From NCBI RefSeq assembly GCF_001693385.1, contig NZ_CP016428.1, forward strand, positions 7,492,001 through 7,556,000: a stretch of DNA of 64,000 nt. Direction: 5' to 3'. Positions 10,234 through 19,195 of this stretch are shown one piece after another. How positions within the stretch are numbered: the first letter of the stretch is position 1; each line of letters starts with the position of its first letter. The notes beneath the pieces were generated by a model that saw nothing but the letters and a program-made list of their open reading frames with translations, was not told the DNA's origin and did not search any database. A program made the translations under genes and the position numbers. Source of the stretch: Bradyrhizobium icense (GTDB taxonomy: Bacteria > Pseudomonadota > Alphaproteobacteria > Rhizobiales > Xanthobacteraceae).

Positions 10234-11751
10234 ATGCTCATACCCATCGCCGACGTGCCGCGCTGGTATGCCGAACGCAAGCCGGCGGACACGATCGCGA
10301 TCAGCCACGGCAACGACACGCTCACTTGGGCACAGCTCGAGCGCAACGCCAACCGCCGCGCGCGGGCCTTTGCCGCCAAGGGCGTCAAACCGGGCGATTT
10401 CGTCGCGATCGGGCTTCCCAACAGCAACGTGTTTTTCGAAACCACTTTTGCGGTGTGGAAATGCGGCGCCACGCCGACGTCGCTGACCTGGCGGCTGCCG
10501 CGCGGCGAAGCCGCTGCAGTGCTCGATATCCTGAAGCCTTCGCTGGTGGTCGGCGGCCAGGCGGACTGGAATGCGCCGAATTCGCTGCCGGCCGATTTCG
10601 TCCCCGAAGGCTTTTCGGACGAGCCGGTGAGCAATCCGGTCGCACGTTACTGGAAGGCGATGACCAGCGGCGGATCCACCGGGCGGCCCAAGGTGATCCT
10701 CGATCATATGCCCGCGGTGGTCGAGACGACGGCCCCCTCCGCGCTCGGTATTCCGCAAGATGCATCTCTGCTCAATCCTGGCCCGCTCTATCACAACGCG
10801 CCGTTCATCGTGTCGCACACCGCGCTGTTCAACGGCGGCCGCGTCACCGGCCTCGTCAAGTTCGACGCCGAGGAGACGTTGCGGCTGATCGAGAAGAGCC
10901 GCGTGCAATGGGTCAATTTCGTGCCGACCATGATGCATCGCATCTGGGCACTACCGGACGAGGTGCGCAACGCTTACGATCTTTCCAGCCTGCAGATCGT
11001 GTTTCACATGGCTGCTCCGATGCCGCCATGGCTGAAGGAGAGATGGATCGAGTGGCTCGGGCCGGAGCGCATCTACGAACTCTATGGCGGCACCGAACGA
11101 CAGGGTGCGACGATCATCTCCGGTGCCGAATGGCTGACGCACAAGGGCTCCGTCGGCAAGATCGGCGACACCTGCCGCTTAAGGATCATCGGCGAGGACG
11201 GCGACGATGTGGCCCCGGGCGAGACCGGCGAAATCTATTTCCTGCCCAATGACGGCCCCGGTTCTACCTATCACTATCTCGGAGCCGAGCCGAAGCGCCG
11301 GCCTGACGGCTGGGAATCGCTCGGCGACATCGGCCGGCTCGACACGGAGGGTTACCTCTATCTCGGCGACCGGCTCGCCGACATGATCCTGCGCGGCGGC
11401 GCCAATATCTATCCCGCCGAAGTCGAGGCTGCGGTATCGGCGCATCCCGATGTGCGCTCCTGCGTCGTGGTCGGCCTGCCCGATCCCGAATTCGGGCAGC
11501 GCGTGCATGCGATCCTCGAGGTTGACCGAGATACCGATGCACAAGCCGTCGCCGACGGGATGGCTGCATTCCTGGCCGACCGGCTCAGCCGCTACAAGCA
11601 TCCGGAAAGTTTCGAGGCCGTCCACATCGGCCTGCGCGACGATTCCGGCAAGGTTCGCCGCACGTTGCTGCGCGACGAACGCGCCGGCTGGCTGAAGGAG
11701 AACCGCGGTTTCCGGATCATGCCGGCCCGCGCGCGGGCAAACGTGGAATGA
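10234..11751 (+). CDS. AMP-binding acid-CoA ligase
   Basis: The 505-residue enzyme belongs to the adenylate-forming acyl-CoA synthetase family, which joins a carboxylic acid to CoA through an acyl-AMP intermediate. The phosphate-binding loop is MTSGGSTGRPKV (about residues 147-158). The A5 motif appears as YELYGGTE, the A7 region as LGDIGRLDTEGYLYLGDR, and the hinge as ILRGGANIYPAEVE. The catalytic Lys of the A10 motif is less obvious: the C-terminus reads SGKVRRTLLRDE. The ATG at 10234 follows a GGAGG SD. It is similar in layout to bile-acid or long-chain acid CoA ligases, but the substrate is undetermined. A second member of this family lies at 58148. Confidence 0.92.
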   Translation: MLIPIADVPRWYAERKPADTIAISHGNDTLTWAQLERNANRRARAFAAKGVKPGDFVAIGLPNSNVFFETTFAVWKCGATPTSLTWRLPRGEAAAVLDILKPSLVVGGQADWNAPNSLPADFVPEGFSDEPVSNPVARYWKAMTSGGSTGRPKVILDHMPAVVETTAPSALGIPQDASLLNPGPLYHNAPFIVSHTALFNGGRVTGLVKFDAEETLRLIEKSRVQWVNFVPTMMHRIWALPDEVRNAYDLSSLQIVFHMAAPMPPWLKERWIEWLGPERIYELYGGTERQGATIISGAEWLTHKGSVGKIGDTCRLRIIGEDGDDVAPGETGEIYFLPNDGPGSTYHYLGAEPKRRPDGWESLGDIGRLDTEGYLYLGDRLADMILRGGANIYPAEVEAAVSAHPDVRSCVVVGLPDPEFGQRVHAILEVDRDTDAQAVADGMAAFLADRLSRYKHPESFEAVHIGLRDDSGKVRRTLLRDERAGWLKENRGFRIMPARARANVE

Positions 11752-11912
11752 TCCTCAAATTGGCCCTGGAACAATTGTGAATCTGCTCCCTTATGAGTCG
11801 CATGCCGGCTCATTTTGGGGGACACTTTCAAGACGGCCGTTTGCAGCATAGATTGTGACGAATTTCCCGCGCTTTCGCCCGAAACGCGCGCCGGCTCGCC
11901 AGGAGACCATCC

Positions 11913-12884
11913 ATGCCCTCTTTGACCGAATGGAGAGTGCCGCCCGCCAACCAGCCGCGCCCGGGCGATTACACCTTCGATCTCGACAAGACGCTGTCGT
12001 CGGTGGTCGGTCTGCATTCGATCATTCCGCCCGATGCCTTCAGCGCCGAGACGCTCGGCACCGAACGCGCCGGCAATGGCGTCGTCATCGATGAAGGGCT
12101 GGTGCTGACGATCGGCTACCTCATCACCGAGGCGGAGGCCGTCTGGCTGCACCGCGGCGACGGCCGCGTGGTGGAAGGCCACGCGCTCGGCTTCGATTTC
12201 GAGTCCGGCTTCGGCCTGGTGCAAGCGCTCGGCGACCTCGATCTCGATGCGCTGCCGCTCGGTTCTTCCGCCGCTGCAGAGATCGGCGACCGCGTCGTGG
12301 TCGGCGGCGCCGGCGGGCGCACGCGCTCGGTCGCCAGTCAGATCGCAGCAAAACAGGAATTCGCAGGCTATTGGGAATATCTGCTGGATGAGGCCCTCTT
12401 CACCCATCCAGCGCATCCCAATTGGGGCGGCACCGGGCTGATCTCGAGCCGCGGCGAACTGATCGGCATCGGCTCGTTGCAGCTCGAACGCGAGCGCGAG
12501 GGCAAGGCCGAGCACGTCAACATGATCGTGCCGATCGACCTGTTGAAGCCGGTAGTCGACGACATCAGGAAGTTCGGCCGCGTCAACAAGCCGGCGCGAC
12601 CGTGGCTCGGCATGTTCACCACCGAAATCGACAACCGCGTCGTGGTGGTCGGCATCGCCGGCAAGGGACCGGCGGCGCTCGCCGAACTGAAGACCGGCGA
12701 CGTCATTCTCGCTGTCAATGGCGACAAGATCACCAGCCAGACCGGCTTCTATCGCAAGCTCTGGTCGCTCGGCAGTGCCGGCGTCGACGTGCCGCTCACG
12801 GTCTACCACGAGGGCCTCACCTTCGACGTAGTGCTGGCCTCGACCGACCGTGCCAAGCTGTTGAAGGCTCCGCGACTGCATTGA
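11913..12884 (+). CDS. Trypsin-like PDZ protein lacking the catalytic triad
   Basis: This 323-residue protein has the HtrA/DegP-like layout: a two-barrel trypsin-like domain (about residues 28-205) followed by one PDZ domain (about 225-310, with GKGPAALAELKTGDVILAVNG). The catalytic positions are changed. Where the family has xNxHVV the sequence reads LTIGYLI (Tyr69 for His). Where it has TDLAVL the sequence reads SGFGLV (Gly99 for Asp). Where it has GNSGG it reads PNWGGTG (Gly172 for Ser). There is no signal peptide. It is therefore probably an inactive pseudoprotease that binds peptides or proteins. It is followed 31 bases later by an esterase gene. Confidence 0.88.
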   Translation: MPSLTEWRVPPANQPRPGDYTFDLDKTLSSVVGLHSIIPPDAFSAETLGTERAGNGVVIDEGLVLTIGYLITEAEAVWLHRGDGRVVEGHALGFDFESGFGLVQALGDLDLDALPLGSSAAAEIGDRVVVGGAGGRTRSVASQIAAKQEFAGYWEYLLDEALFTHPAHPNWGGTGLISSRGELIGIGSLQLEREREGKAEHVNMIVPIDLLKPVVDDIRKFGRVNKPARPWLGMFTTEIDNRVVVVGIAGKGPAALAELKTGDVILAVNGDKITSQTGFYRKLWSLGSAGVDVPLTVYHEGLTFDVVLASTDRAKLLKAPRLH

Positions 12885-12915
12885 AACGCGGCTGTCTCAG
12901 AGCAAGGACTGTGTG

Positions 12916-13989
12916 ATGAGCGAGGCCGTGGTGGACGACATCGTGACCGTGCTGCCGCCGCTATTGCAATCGTTGGAAGCCCTCGGCTTTGTTGCGCGTT
13001 ATCTCCACCCACCGGATTTCGACCGTGTGATGCAGGCGGCGGGGCAACCGGATGGCGCCCTGCGTGCAGTTCGTCCGCGGCTGGAGCAATGGCCAGCCGG
13101 GTTCGCCGACATCAAGGTTCCGCTTGAGGCGGCGAGCGATGCTGCACTGGCCGCGTTCGCCGGTCTGCGCGTCGTCCAAGATGGCCAGGGCGATTTCGCC
13201 AGCCTGTTCCGTGCGCTGCGTTACGCGCCACGCGCGCAGGAGGCACTGTATACGCTGTCGTCGAAGTTGCCGCCGGTGAGCGAGTTCTTCATCGATCCTT
13301 CGCTGCGAGGAGAGGCGGATCTCGCGGCACGGCTCGCGGCGCCGGCAAATGAAAACACCGGCATCTTTCACAATCACAATGAGCCCGGCAGCCGAGGTGG
13401 CTTCTCGCTTTACGTGCCGGAATATTATACGCGAGAGCGCGCATGGCCGCTGGTGATGGCACTGCACGGCGGCAGCGGCAATGGCCGCAATTTTCTCTGG
13501 AGCTGGCTGCGCGATGCCCGCAGCCGCAGTGCGATCCTGGTAGCGCCGACGGCGACCGGCTCGACCTGGGCACTGATGGGCGACGACACCGACACACCGA
13601 ACCTGATGCGCATCCTGGAATCGGTGCGCTCACGTTGGAACATCGATGCGCAGCGGATGCTGCTGACCGGAATGAGCGACGGCGGCACGTTCTGCTACGT
13701 GACGGGTTTCGAGAGCGCCTCGCCTTTCACCCACCTCGCGCCGGTGTCGGCGACATTTCATCCGCTAATGGCTGAAATGGCCGATGCCGACAGGTTGCGG
13801 GGACTGCCTATTCACATCGTGCACGGCCGGCTCGACTGGATGTTTCCTGTGCAGGTTGCGCGGCAGACTGCCCAAGCGCTGTCTGCCGCGGGTGCCAACG
13901 TCGTCTATCGCGAGCTCGACGATCTCAGCCACACCTATCCGCGCGAGATGAATGCGGAGATATTGCAATGGCTGAACGGTCAGGCCTGA
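12916..13989 (+). CDS. Alpha/beta-hydrolase, phospholipase/carboxylesterase-like
   Basis: The 357-residue protein combines an N-terminal helical region of about 130 residues with an alpha/beta-hydrolase. The oxyanion-hole motif MALHGGSGNG, the nucleophile elbow GMSDGG, and a late acid and His in GRLDWMFP and DLSHTYP make a complete triad. It resembles phospholipase/carboxylesterases and polyhydroxybutyrate depolymerase-like esterases. No signal peptide is visible, so it acts in the cytoplasm. ATG 12916 is preferred to GTG 12913 because the AAGGA SD is then eight bases away. It is probably cotranscribed with the pseudoprotease. Confidence 0.87.
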   Translation: MSEAVVDDIVTVLPPLLQSLEALGFVARYLHPPDFDRVMQAAGQPDGALRAVRPRLEQWPAGFADIKVPLEAASDAALAAFAGLRVVQDGQGDFASLFRALRYAPRAQEALYTLSSKLPPVSEFFIDPSLRGEADLAARLAAPANENTGIFHNHNEPGSRGGFSLYVPEYYTRERAWPLVMALHGGSGNGRNFLWSWLRDARSRSAILVAPTATGSTWALMGDDTDTPNLMRILESVRSRWNIDAQRMLLTGMSDGGTFCYVTGFESASPFTHLAPVSATFHPLMAEMADADRLRGLPIHIVHGRLDWMFPVQVARQTAQALSAAGANVVYRELDDLSHTYPREMNAEILQWLNGQA

Positions 13990-14108
13990 CCACCGACGAC
14001 ACCGCGGACACAATCTCGTCTGAATTTATCTCTACGAGTAGAACAACTTAGCCAACAACGTGGGGGCGTTGATCAGACCGGTTCATTGCAACCGCGACAG
14101 GATACGTC

Positions 14109-15449
14109 ATGTCCTCGAACAACGGCCTCGGCGCTCCGGCGACCCCCGCGCGTGCCTCCAATTCGCTGCTGCTTTCGAAAGGCGTCACGCGCCTCGAAGT
14201 CACGCTGAAGCTGACGACCGCGATCCTCGCGCTGGCCGCCGGCGTCTACACCTATCTCGGCGTCCGCGAACTGCTCAACGGCAGTCCGACCATGGTGTTC
14301 TTCGCAGCGGTCATCTATTCGGTGGCCGTATCGGTCGGCATTTACGCCTTCTGGATCTTCCTGATGCAGTTCATGCCCCACGTGGTGGACCGCCGCGGCC
14401 GCGGCCTGATGTTCGGCTGCATGCTGCTGGGCTCGCTGATGATCGTGGCGATGTCATCCTGGCTCAACGCTTCGGCGCTGGCAGGCGCGGCGGCAATCCA
14501 GCAGCATCTCGCCATCACCGTGCAGAACTACACCCGCGACCTCGATACCGCCAACAGCAACGCCATCGCAGCACAAGGCTTGTTGCCGGATATCCAGCTC
14601 GCCTCATCGCGGTTCGCGAAACTGGCCGACGCCGAGCGCGCTGGCTCGCTGACCGGCACCGCCGGGTCCGGCACTGTGGTGCAGCTTCTGACGCAGATGT
14701 CCGGGCAACTCGACGGTCTCGGGCAGGAAGTTCAGGCGTCGGCCAAGCGCGTCTCGGCACTGTTCGAGCAGGGCGGCAAGCATCTGGCGAGGATGCGAGA
14801 ATTGATTTCCGACCGCGGGCCGATCTCGACGCGCAGCGATGCCTTTGCGACGGAATCGCTGGCGCTCTCCGGCGTGATCGCCAACCTGCAGCAGACCTCG
14901 GTGGCGCCCGCCGTCAAACGCGCGGCGGCGTCGCTGTCTTCGGGCTTCATCGCGCCCGCCGCGGGCGGCCGCACGGCCGATCTCGCCGACCGGCAAACTG
15001 CCGTGGTCGGCAAGGTCGAGAGCTCGATCGCGGCGCAAGCGGCTTCGCTCGCCGATGCAGCCGACAAGATCCTTGCTTTGCCGCGTGTCGAGCCGGCGCG
15101 ATTCCAGACCTTGTCGCCGGCCGAAGCCGTGCTTCGCTATGCCGGCGATTTCATCCCGAGCTGGGCCGGCGCGATCTCGATCGATCTGATGCCGGCGGTG
15201 CTGGTCCTGATCCTGTGCGTGGTGCACGCTGCGATCCGGCGCGAGGGCCTTCCTGCGTTCAGCGCGTCCGACATGACCGCGGGCGAACTGGTCGCGGCCC
15301 TGCAGATGGCCCGCGAAGTCGAGGGCGCGCGCCGCGTGGCGCCACGCGAGACCGGGAACGAGGTCCCGGTTCAGGAGCGGGCGGCCGACACGGCAACGGC
15401 GGCCGACGAAAACGTCACCCCGCTGTCCACGGCGCGGCATACCAAGTAG
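14109..15449 (+). CDS. Multi-pass membrane protein of unknown function
   Basis: The 446-residue protein has three transmembrane segments near the N-terminus (about residues 37-55, 63-88 and 98-120) and a fourth near 360-380. Between them lies a large, Ala/Ser-rich, probably helical extracytoplasmic domain of about 230 residues. The C-terminal tail is charged. I do not recognise a family. The reading frame is better than the overlapping +1 frame that continues into the next gene, because it has strong hydrophobic segments and its own start. The next gene begins eight bases after its stop, implying cotranscription with the ClpP-like protease and a shared membrane role. Confidence 0.85.
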   Translation: MSSNNGLGAPATPARASNSLLLSKGVTRLEVTLKLTTAILALAAGVYTYLGVRELLNGSPTMVFFAAVIYSVAVSVGIYAFWIFLMQFMPHVVDRRGRGLMFGCMLLGSLMIVAMSSWLNASALAGAAAIQQHLAITVQNYTRDLDTANSNAIAAQGLLPDIQLASSRFAKLADAERAGSLTGTAGSGTVVQLLTQMSGQLDGLGQEVQASAKRVSALFEQGGKHLARMRELISDRGPISTRSDAFATESLALSGVIANLQQTSVAPAVKRAAASLSSGFIAPAAGGRTADLADRQTAVVGKVESSIAAQAASLADAADKILALPRVEPARFQTLSPAEAVLRYAGDFIPSWAGAISIDLMPAVLVLILCVVHAAIRREGLPAFSASDMTAGELVAALQMAREVEGARRVAPRETGNEVPVQERAADTATAADENVTPLSTARHTK

Positions 15450-15457
15450 GTCTCGCC

Positions 15458-16312
15458 ATGCAGCCATCGGCGACGCTTCAACAGCGCGTTCAAGCCTTCC
15501 TTGCAGCCAACCCCGACGAGACGATCCTGCGCTGGATCTTTCGTAGTGTCGTCACCGTCACGGTCGCGGTGCTCGCAGCCGATCTGGCCGACATGAACGG
15601 ATGGATCGACAATGCCCATCCAGCGACGGAGGTAAGGCAGGATACGCCTTCGCTGAATGTTCCCGACGTCGCGCCATCAATCGTGGCGCCTCTCGCGCCG
15701 GGCGGTGACAAACGCCTGACGCCGCGGCCGCAAGCAGATGGCGCGATGGCCAAGCCGATGACCTTCGAGCTGATGGGCGGCGGCAAGCTGATGGCGACCG
15801 GCACGATCACGCCAGGGATTTCGGATGCATTTGCAGCCGAGGTCGCCAAGCGCGGCGACTACATCAAGACGGTGGTGCTGAACTCGGCGGGCGGCTCGGT
15901 CAGCGATGCGTTGGCGATGGGACGGCTTATTCGAGAGCGCAATTTCGCGACCGAGATCGAAGCCGGCAAATACTGCGCCTCATCCTGCCCGCTGGTGTTC
16001 GCCGGCGGCGTCGAGCGCCGGGTCGGCGACAAGGCCATCGTCGGTGTGCATCAGGTGGCGGCGCTGGGGACCACAACGGGCCTGCCGCGCGACGAGATGA
16101 ACGTGGCGCAAAATATCTCGGCGCGGTGCCAACGCTATCTCGGCGACATGGGTGTGAACCTGCAGGTCTGGGTGCATGCGATGGAGACGCCGCACGACAA
16201 GCTTTTCGTCTTTAAGCCCGATGAATTGAAGTCGCTCAACCTGGTAACGGCCACAGGAGCGGTGCCTTCCGCCACGGCGCCCCGCCCTGCGCCGCCGAAG
16301 GTGCGATCGTAG
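15458..16312 (+). CDS. Membrane-anchored ClpP-like serine protease
   Basis: The 284-residue protein has one N-terminal transmembrane segment (about 29-46) and a periplasmic ClpP/crotonase-fold domain. The strand-turn LNSAGGSVSDALAMGRLIRE, the nucleophile segment CASSCPLVFAGG and the following GVHQV give a plausible Ser and His. This matches the COG3904-type periplasmic proteases that are often found with membrane partners. The ATG at 15458 was chosen although the frame stays open upstream, because upstream residues are a shadow of the preceding gene. The gene is third-from-last in a cluster with two membrane proteins. Confidence 0.88.
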   Translation: MQPSATLQQRVQAFLAANPDETILRWIFRSVVTVTVAVLAADLADMNGWIDNAHPATEVRQDTPSLNVPDVAPSIVAPLAPGGDKRLTPRPQADGAMAKPMTFELMGGGKLMATGTITPGISDAFAAEVAKRGDYIKTVVLNSAGGSVSDALAMGRLIRERNFATEIEAGKYCASSCPLVFAGGVERRVGDKAIVGVHQVAALGTTTGLPRDEMNVAQNISARCQRYLGDMGVNLQVWVHAMETPHDKLFVFKPDELKSLNLVTATGAVPSATAPRPAPPKVRS

Positions 16313-16365
16313 ATCGGGAACCATACCTCGACCTCCGCGTTAATGACCGGTCACGGAGGTATCGC

Positions 16366-16572
16366 ATGCGGACGTTTGTCGGAATGATTTTGGGTGCGCT
16401 GCTGCTGGTTTTCGGCGTCTACGTCTACGATTCCATGCGGACGTCGAGCGTCGCCAGCGGCCAGGTCGCGCAAGCCAACCGCACTCTCGTCAACTGGGAT
16501 GTCGCAGCAGAGGACTGGAAGGCGCTGAAGACGCGTGCCCATGACGATTGGGTCAGGATCTCGTCGCGATAA
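16366..16572 (+). CDS. Small single-pass membrane protein
   Basis: The 68-residue protein begins MRTFVGMILGALLLVFGVYV, one transmembrane helix, followed by a soluble tail with VNWDVAAEDW. It starts at an ATG four bases after a GGAGG SD region (16358-16362) and lies 53 bases after the ClpP-like gene. I do not recognise the family; its context suggests a small partner of the membrane/protease cluster. Confidence 0.8.
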   Translation: MRTFVGMILGALLLVFGVYVYDSMRTSSVASGQVAQANRTLVNWDVAAEDWKALKTRAHDDWVRISSR

Positions 16573-16609
16573 TTCTTGATAATTTCCTGGCGAGATCATC
16601 GCAACATGC

Positions 16610-16639
16610 AAACGCCGTCGTCCCGGACGACGGCGTTTT
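16610..16639. terminator. Bidirectional rho-independent terminator
   Basis: A perfect 13-base stem (AAACGCCGTCGTC and its complement) closes on a three-base loop, with T runs at the plus-strand end. It sits between two convergent units, the small membrane protein and the DsbA-like gene. Confidence 0.85.
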
Positions 16640-16647
16640 GATGCGCG

Positions 16648-17322
16648 TTAATTGCTCTTCTTCGCCTTGCGCGCGTCGGCAATCACCATCTCGAATTCCG
16701 CCATGGTCAGGATCCCCGGCACGCGGAATTTGCCGACGATGAAGGACGGCGTCCCCTTGAATCCGAATGCCACCGCCTGATCGTGGTTGCGGGCCAGAAT
16801 GGTGTCGATCGCCTTCGCATTCGTCGTGAGGTCGCGGTTGAGGCGATCCATATCGACGCCGGCGCCCGCCACCAGTTCGCGGATGCGCGGTTCGGTCAGT
16901 TTCGAACTGACGCCGATCAGCGCCTCGTGCGCGGCCATGTACTTGCCTTGATACTTGGCGGCCAGTGCCATCCGTGCCGCGAACCTCGAGACCTCACCCA
17001 GGATCGGCCAGTCCTTCAGCACCAGGCGGACCTTGCCGTCGTCCTGCACCACCTGCTGGATCTCGGGCGCGATCTTGCGGCAATATGGGCAGTTGTAGTC
17101 GAACCATTCGACGATGTTGATGTCGCCGTCCAGATTGCCGGTCGCGGGCACGTCGGGGTCGCGCAGCACCAGCGCTTCCGTCAGGACGTCATCGCCTTGC
17201 GCGAACACCGGACGTGACACGGCGCTTGCGCCGAGCACGGCCGCGCTTACGCCGAGCAAGCCAAGCGCTTGGCGCCGCGTAGGCCCCGGAATGGTCCCGG
17301 CCGGATTGTTCGATCGCTTCAT
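16648..17322 (-). CDS. DsbA-family thiol-disulfide oxidoreductase
   Basis: The 224-residue exported protein has the thioredoxin fold with a helical insertion and the active-site CPYC (within DYNCPYCRK). The cis-Pro loop reads GTPSFIVG. A twin-Arg-like TRRQALG followed by a hydrophobic run suggests export, perhaps by Tat. The ATG at 17322 gives a complete signal peptide; the open frame continues to 17550 but that part is a shadow of the permease gene. It probably oxidises or isomerises periplasmic disulfides. A dsbB gene lies at 21814, but not adjacent. Confidence 0.93.
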   Translation of the reverse strand: MKRSNNPAGTIPGPTRRQALGLLGVSAAVLGASAVSRPVFAQGDDVLTEALVLRDPDVPATGNLDGDINIVEWFDYNCPYCRKIAPEIQQVVQDDGKVRLVLKDWPILGEVSRFAARMALAAKYQGKYMAAHEALIGVSSKLTEPRIRELVAGAGVDMDRLNRDLTTNAKAIDTILARNHDQAVAFGFKGTPSFIVGKFRVPGILTMAEFEMVIADARKAKKSN

Positions 17323-17353
17323 CTGGGTCTCGCGAAGGGCTGCATTTTCATGT

Positions 17354-18143
17354 CTACGGCTGAGATAGGGATATGTTACGCGCCAGCATATAGAGCGCCA
17401 CGGCAATAATGACCACGGCGAACACGATATTGAGCGCGCCGCGGCGCTCGGCAAGATGCCGCGCCGAGCGCGTGCCGGCCAATCCGCCGGCGAGGCCGCC
17501 CGCCACGAACAGCCCCGCCAATGCCCACGACACCAGCCCGGACCAGGCATAGCTCGCGGCCGTGGTCAGACCGAACGCGGTGACTGCGACCAGCGAGGAG
17601 GAGACCGCGTTCAGGATCGGCATGCCGGTCGCCAGCATCAGGGCCGGCACGATCAGGAATCCGCCGCCGATGCCGAAGAATCCCGACACCGTCCCGGTGG
17701 CGAGGCCGAGGCCGACGATAGCCGGCATGTTCGCCATCGAGACCTTGACGTCAGGCAGGCCGATCCGCGACCGCGTCTTCAGCATCAACAGCGCGATGAC
17801 GATCATCACCAGCGCTGAACAGCGCCAGCAGTTTTTGGCCGTCCATCATCTTGCCGAGGATCGATCCGCCGAAGGCGCCGGCCATGCCGGCGGCGGCGAA
17901 GATCAGCGCGCAGGACCAGACCACGGTGCCGCCGCGCGCATGGTTGGACAGATTCATCGCGGCGTTGGCCGCCACCGCAATCGCGCTGGTGCCGATCGCG
18001 ACATGGGGCTCCGCCACGCCGACCACATAGACCATCAGTGGCACCGCCAGGATCGAGCCGCCGCCGCCGACCAGGCCGAGCGAGAACCCGACCAGCATCC
18101 CCGACGCCAGTCCCAGCACGCCCTGCGCGGAGGAGATGATCAA
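17354..18143 (-). pseudogene. TauE/SafE-family permease, split by a frameshift
   Basis: Two frames cover one protein of the sulfite-exporter-like TauE/SafE family. The 5' part has GLASGMLVGFSLGLVGGGGS and reads to KMMDGQKLLALFSA. The sequence then continues in another frame with LVMIVIALLM and, later, GTVSGFFGIGGGFLIVPALM, the second copy of the family repeat. The break is near 17811-17816 in a GCGC run and is explained by loss of two bases (or gain of one). Restoring it gives about 263 residues, normal for the family, from a TTG at 18143. It may be a real pseudogene or a sequence error. It is downstream of the thioesterase genes. Confidence 0.8.
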
Positions 18144-18237
18144 GTTGAAAGACTCTGTTGCACGGCAAGACCATAGAAGGATTTTCTGCAAATCGCCATG
18201 GCTGCAGCACAAAGCTGCACTGCAATACATCGGCCGG

Positions 18238-18702
18238 TCAGGCCGCGACGTGCCCCCTCTCCTCGCGGCTGGTCAGCGCCATCAGTGTGCCGGTCATCGT
18301 CGCGATCAGGGTTTCCTTGCCGTCGTGCGCCGCATAGGCGCGGGCCTCGCATACCGTCAGCGTGCGGCCGGGCTTGACGACGCTGGCGCGGAAGGCGAAC
18401 CGCTCGCCGCGCGCCGGCGCCAGCAAGTTGGTCTTGAATTCCACGGTGAGAATCCCCGCGCCCGGCGGCATCAGCGTGAAGGCGGCAACGCCGCAGGCAT
18501 TGTCGAGCGCCGCCGTAATGATGCCGGCGTGGATGAAGCCGTGCTGCTGGGTCAGTTCGGCCGAATAGTCCATCGCGAGATCGACCTCGCCCGGCTCCAG
18601 CCGCGCGATCGAAATGCCGAGCGTCTTCATCGCGCGCTGTTGCTCGAACATGTCGGTCGCGAGCGCGCGGTAGTCCGGGTTCTTCGGCTGGTAGCGCGAC
18701 AT
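18238..18702 (-). CDS. PaaI-family hotdog thioesterase
   Basis: The 154-residue protein has the hotdog fold of small acyl-CoA thioesterases. The signature HGFIHAGIITAALDNACGVA carries the central helix with the likely catalytic Asp, followed by VEFKTNLLAPARG. It would hydrolyse an acyl- or aryl-CoA. It starts three bases after the preceding thioesterase gene and is probably translated from the same message under the TetR regulator at 19232. The substrate is unknown. Confidence 0.92.
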   Translation of the reverse strand: MSRYQPKNPDYRALATDMFEQQRAMKTLGISIARLEPGEVDLAMDYSAELTQQHGFIHAGIITAALDNACGVAAFTLMPPGAGILTVEFKTNLLAPARGERFAFRASVVKPGRTLTVCEARAYAAHDGKETLIATMTGTLMALTSREERGHVAA

Positions 18703-18705
18703 CGG

Positions 18706-19131
18706 TCAAGCCATCGCCGGTTCGAGATGCCGCATCGCGGCGTCGCGGATTGCGGGCGCGAACGGGATCGACTTGCGCGCCTGCCGGTCCAGGTGGACGC
18801 CGACCGATTCGCAAGTCGCGGCGATCTCGCCGGTCTCGACGTTGCGCATCTCGTGGACGAAGCGGATCGACTTGTCGCGAATCTCGAGCATCCGGCTCCT
18901 GACCTCGACGATGTCGCCGGCGAGCAGTTCGCGCCTGTAGGTGATGTTTTGCTGCACGGCGGCCATGCCGCGGCCGGAGCTGCGCAAGTACGATGGCGTC
19001 AACCCGAGCCGGGCGAACAGATTCCAGTTCGCCTCGTCGAATTTTCCGACATACCACATGATGTTCATGTGCCCGACATGATCGCATTGCCAGGGATAGA
19101 CCGTGCCGCGATAGGTCGCGTCCGTCTCCAT
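18706..19131 (-). CDS. FadM/4HBT-type acyl-CoA thioesterase
   Basis: The 141-residue hotdog protein has the DHVGHMN active-site motif at about residues 17-23, typical of 4-hydroxybenzoyl-CoA/FadM/YbgC thioesterases, where the Asp is catalytic. It is the first gene of a minus-strand unit with the PaaI-type thioesterase and the broken permease. It is divergent from the TetR gene, with two near-identical palindromes between the starts. This suggests induction by an acyl ligand or a related compound. Confidence 0.92.
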   Translation of the reverse strand: METDATYRGTVYPWQCDHVGHMNIMWYVGKFDEANWNLFARLGLTPSYLRSSGRGMAAVQQNITYRRELLAGDIVEVRSRMLEIRDKSIRFVHEMRNVETGEIAATCESVGVHLDRQARKSIPFAPAIRDAAMRHLEPAMA

Positions 19132-19158
19132 CGCTTTCTCCCGCTGTTTTAGTTATCC

Positions 19159-19176
19159 TGATACGGTAGCGTATCA
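19159..19176. promoter_or_regulatory. TetR operator 1
   Basis: TGATACG and CGTATCA form a perfect 7-4-7 palindrome in the 100-base gap between the divergent thioesterase and TetR genes. It shares the core ATACGG-NA-NCGTATCA with the second site 35 bases away. Confidence 0.8.
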
Positions 19177-19195
19177 GACCGTTCCCGGGTTAGCA

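Noticed and set aside
11592..12881. 429-residue minus-strand frame
   Set aside because: It is antisense to the trypsin/PDZ gene and the end of the ligase gene and shows no domain.
14060..15457. Long plus-strand frame joined to the ClpP-like gene (750 residues in total)
   Set aside because: Its first 466 residues are Arg/Pro/Gly-rich and overlap the well-formed membrane-protein gene at 14109 in another frame; only the part from ATG 15458 has the protease fold.
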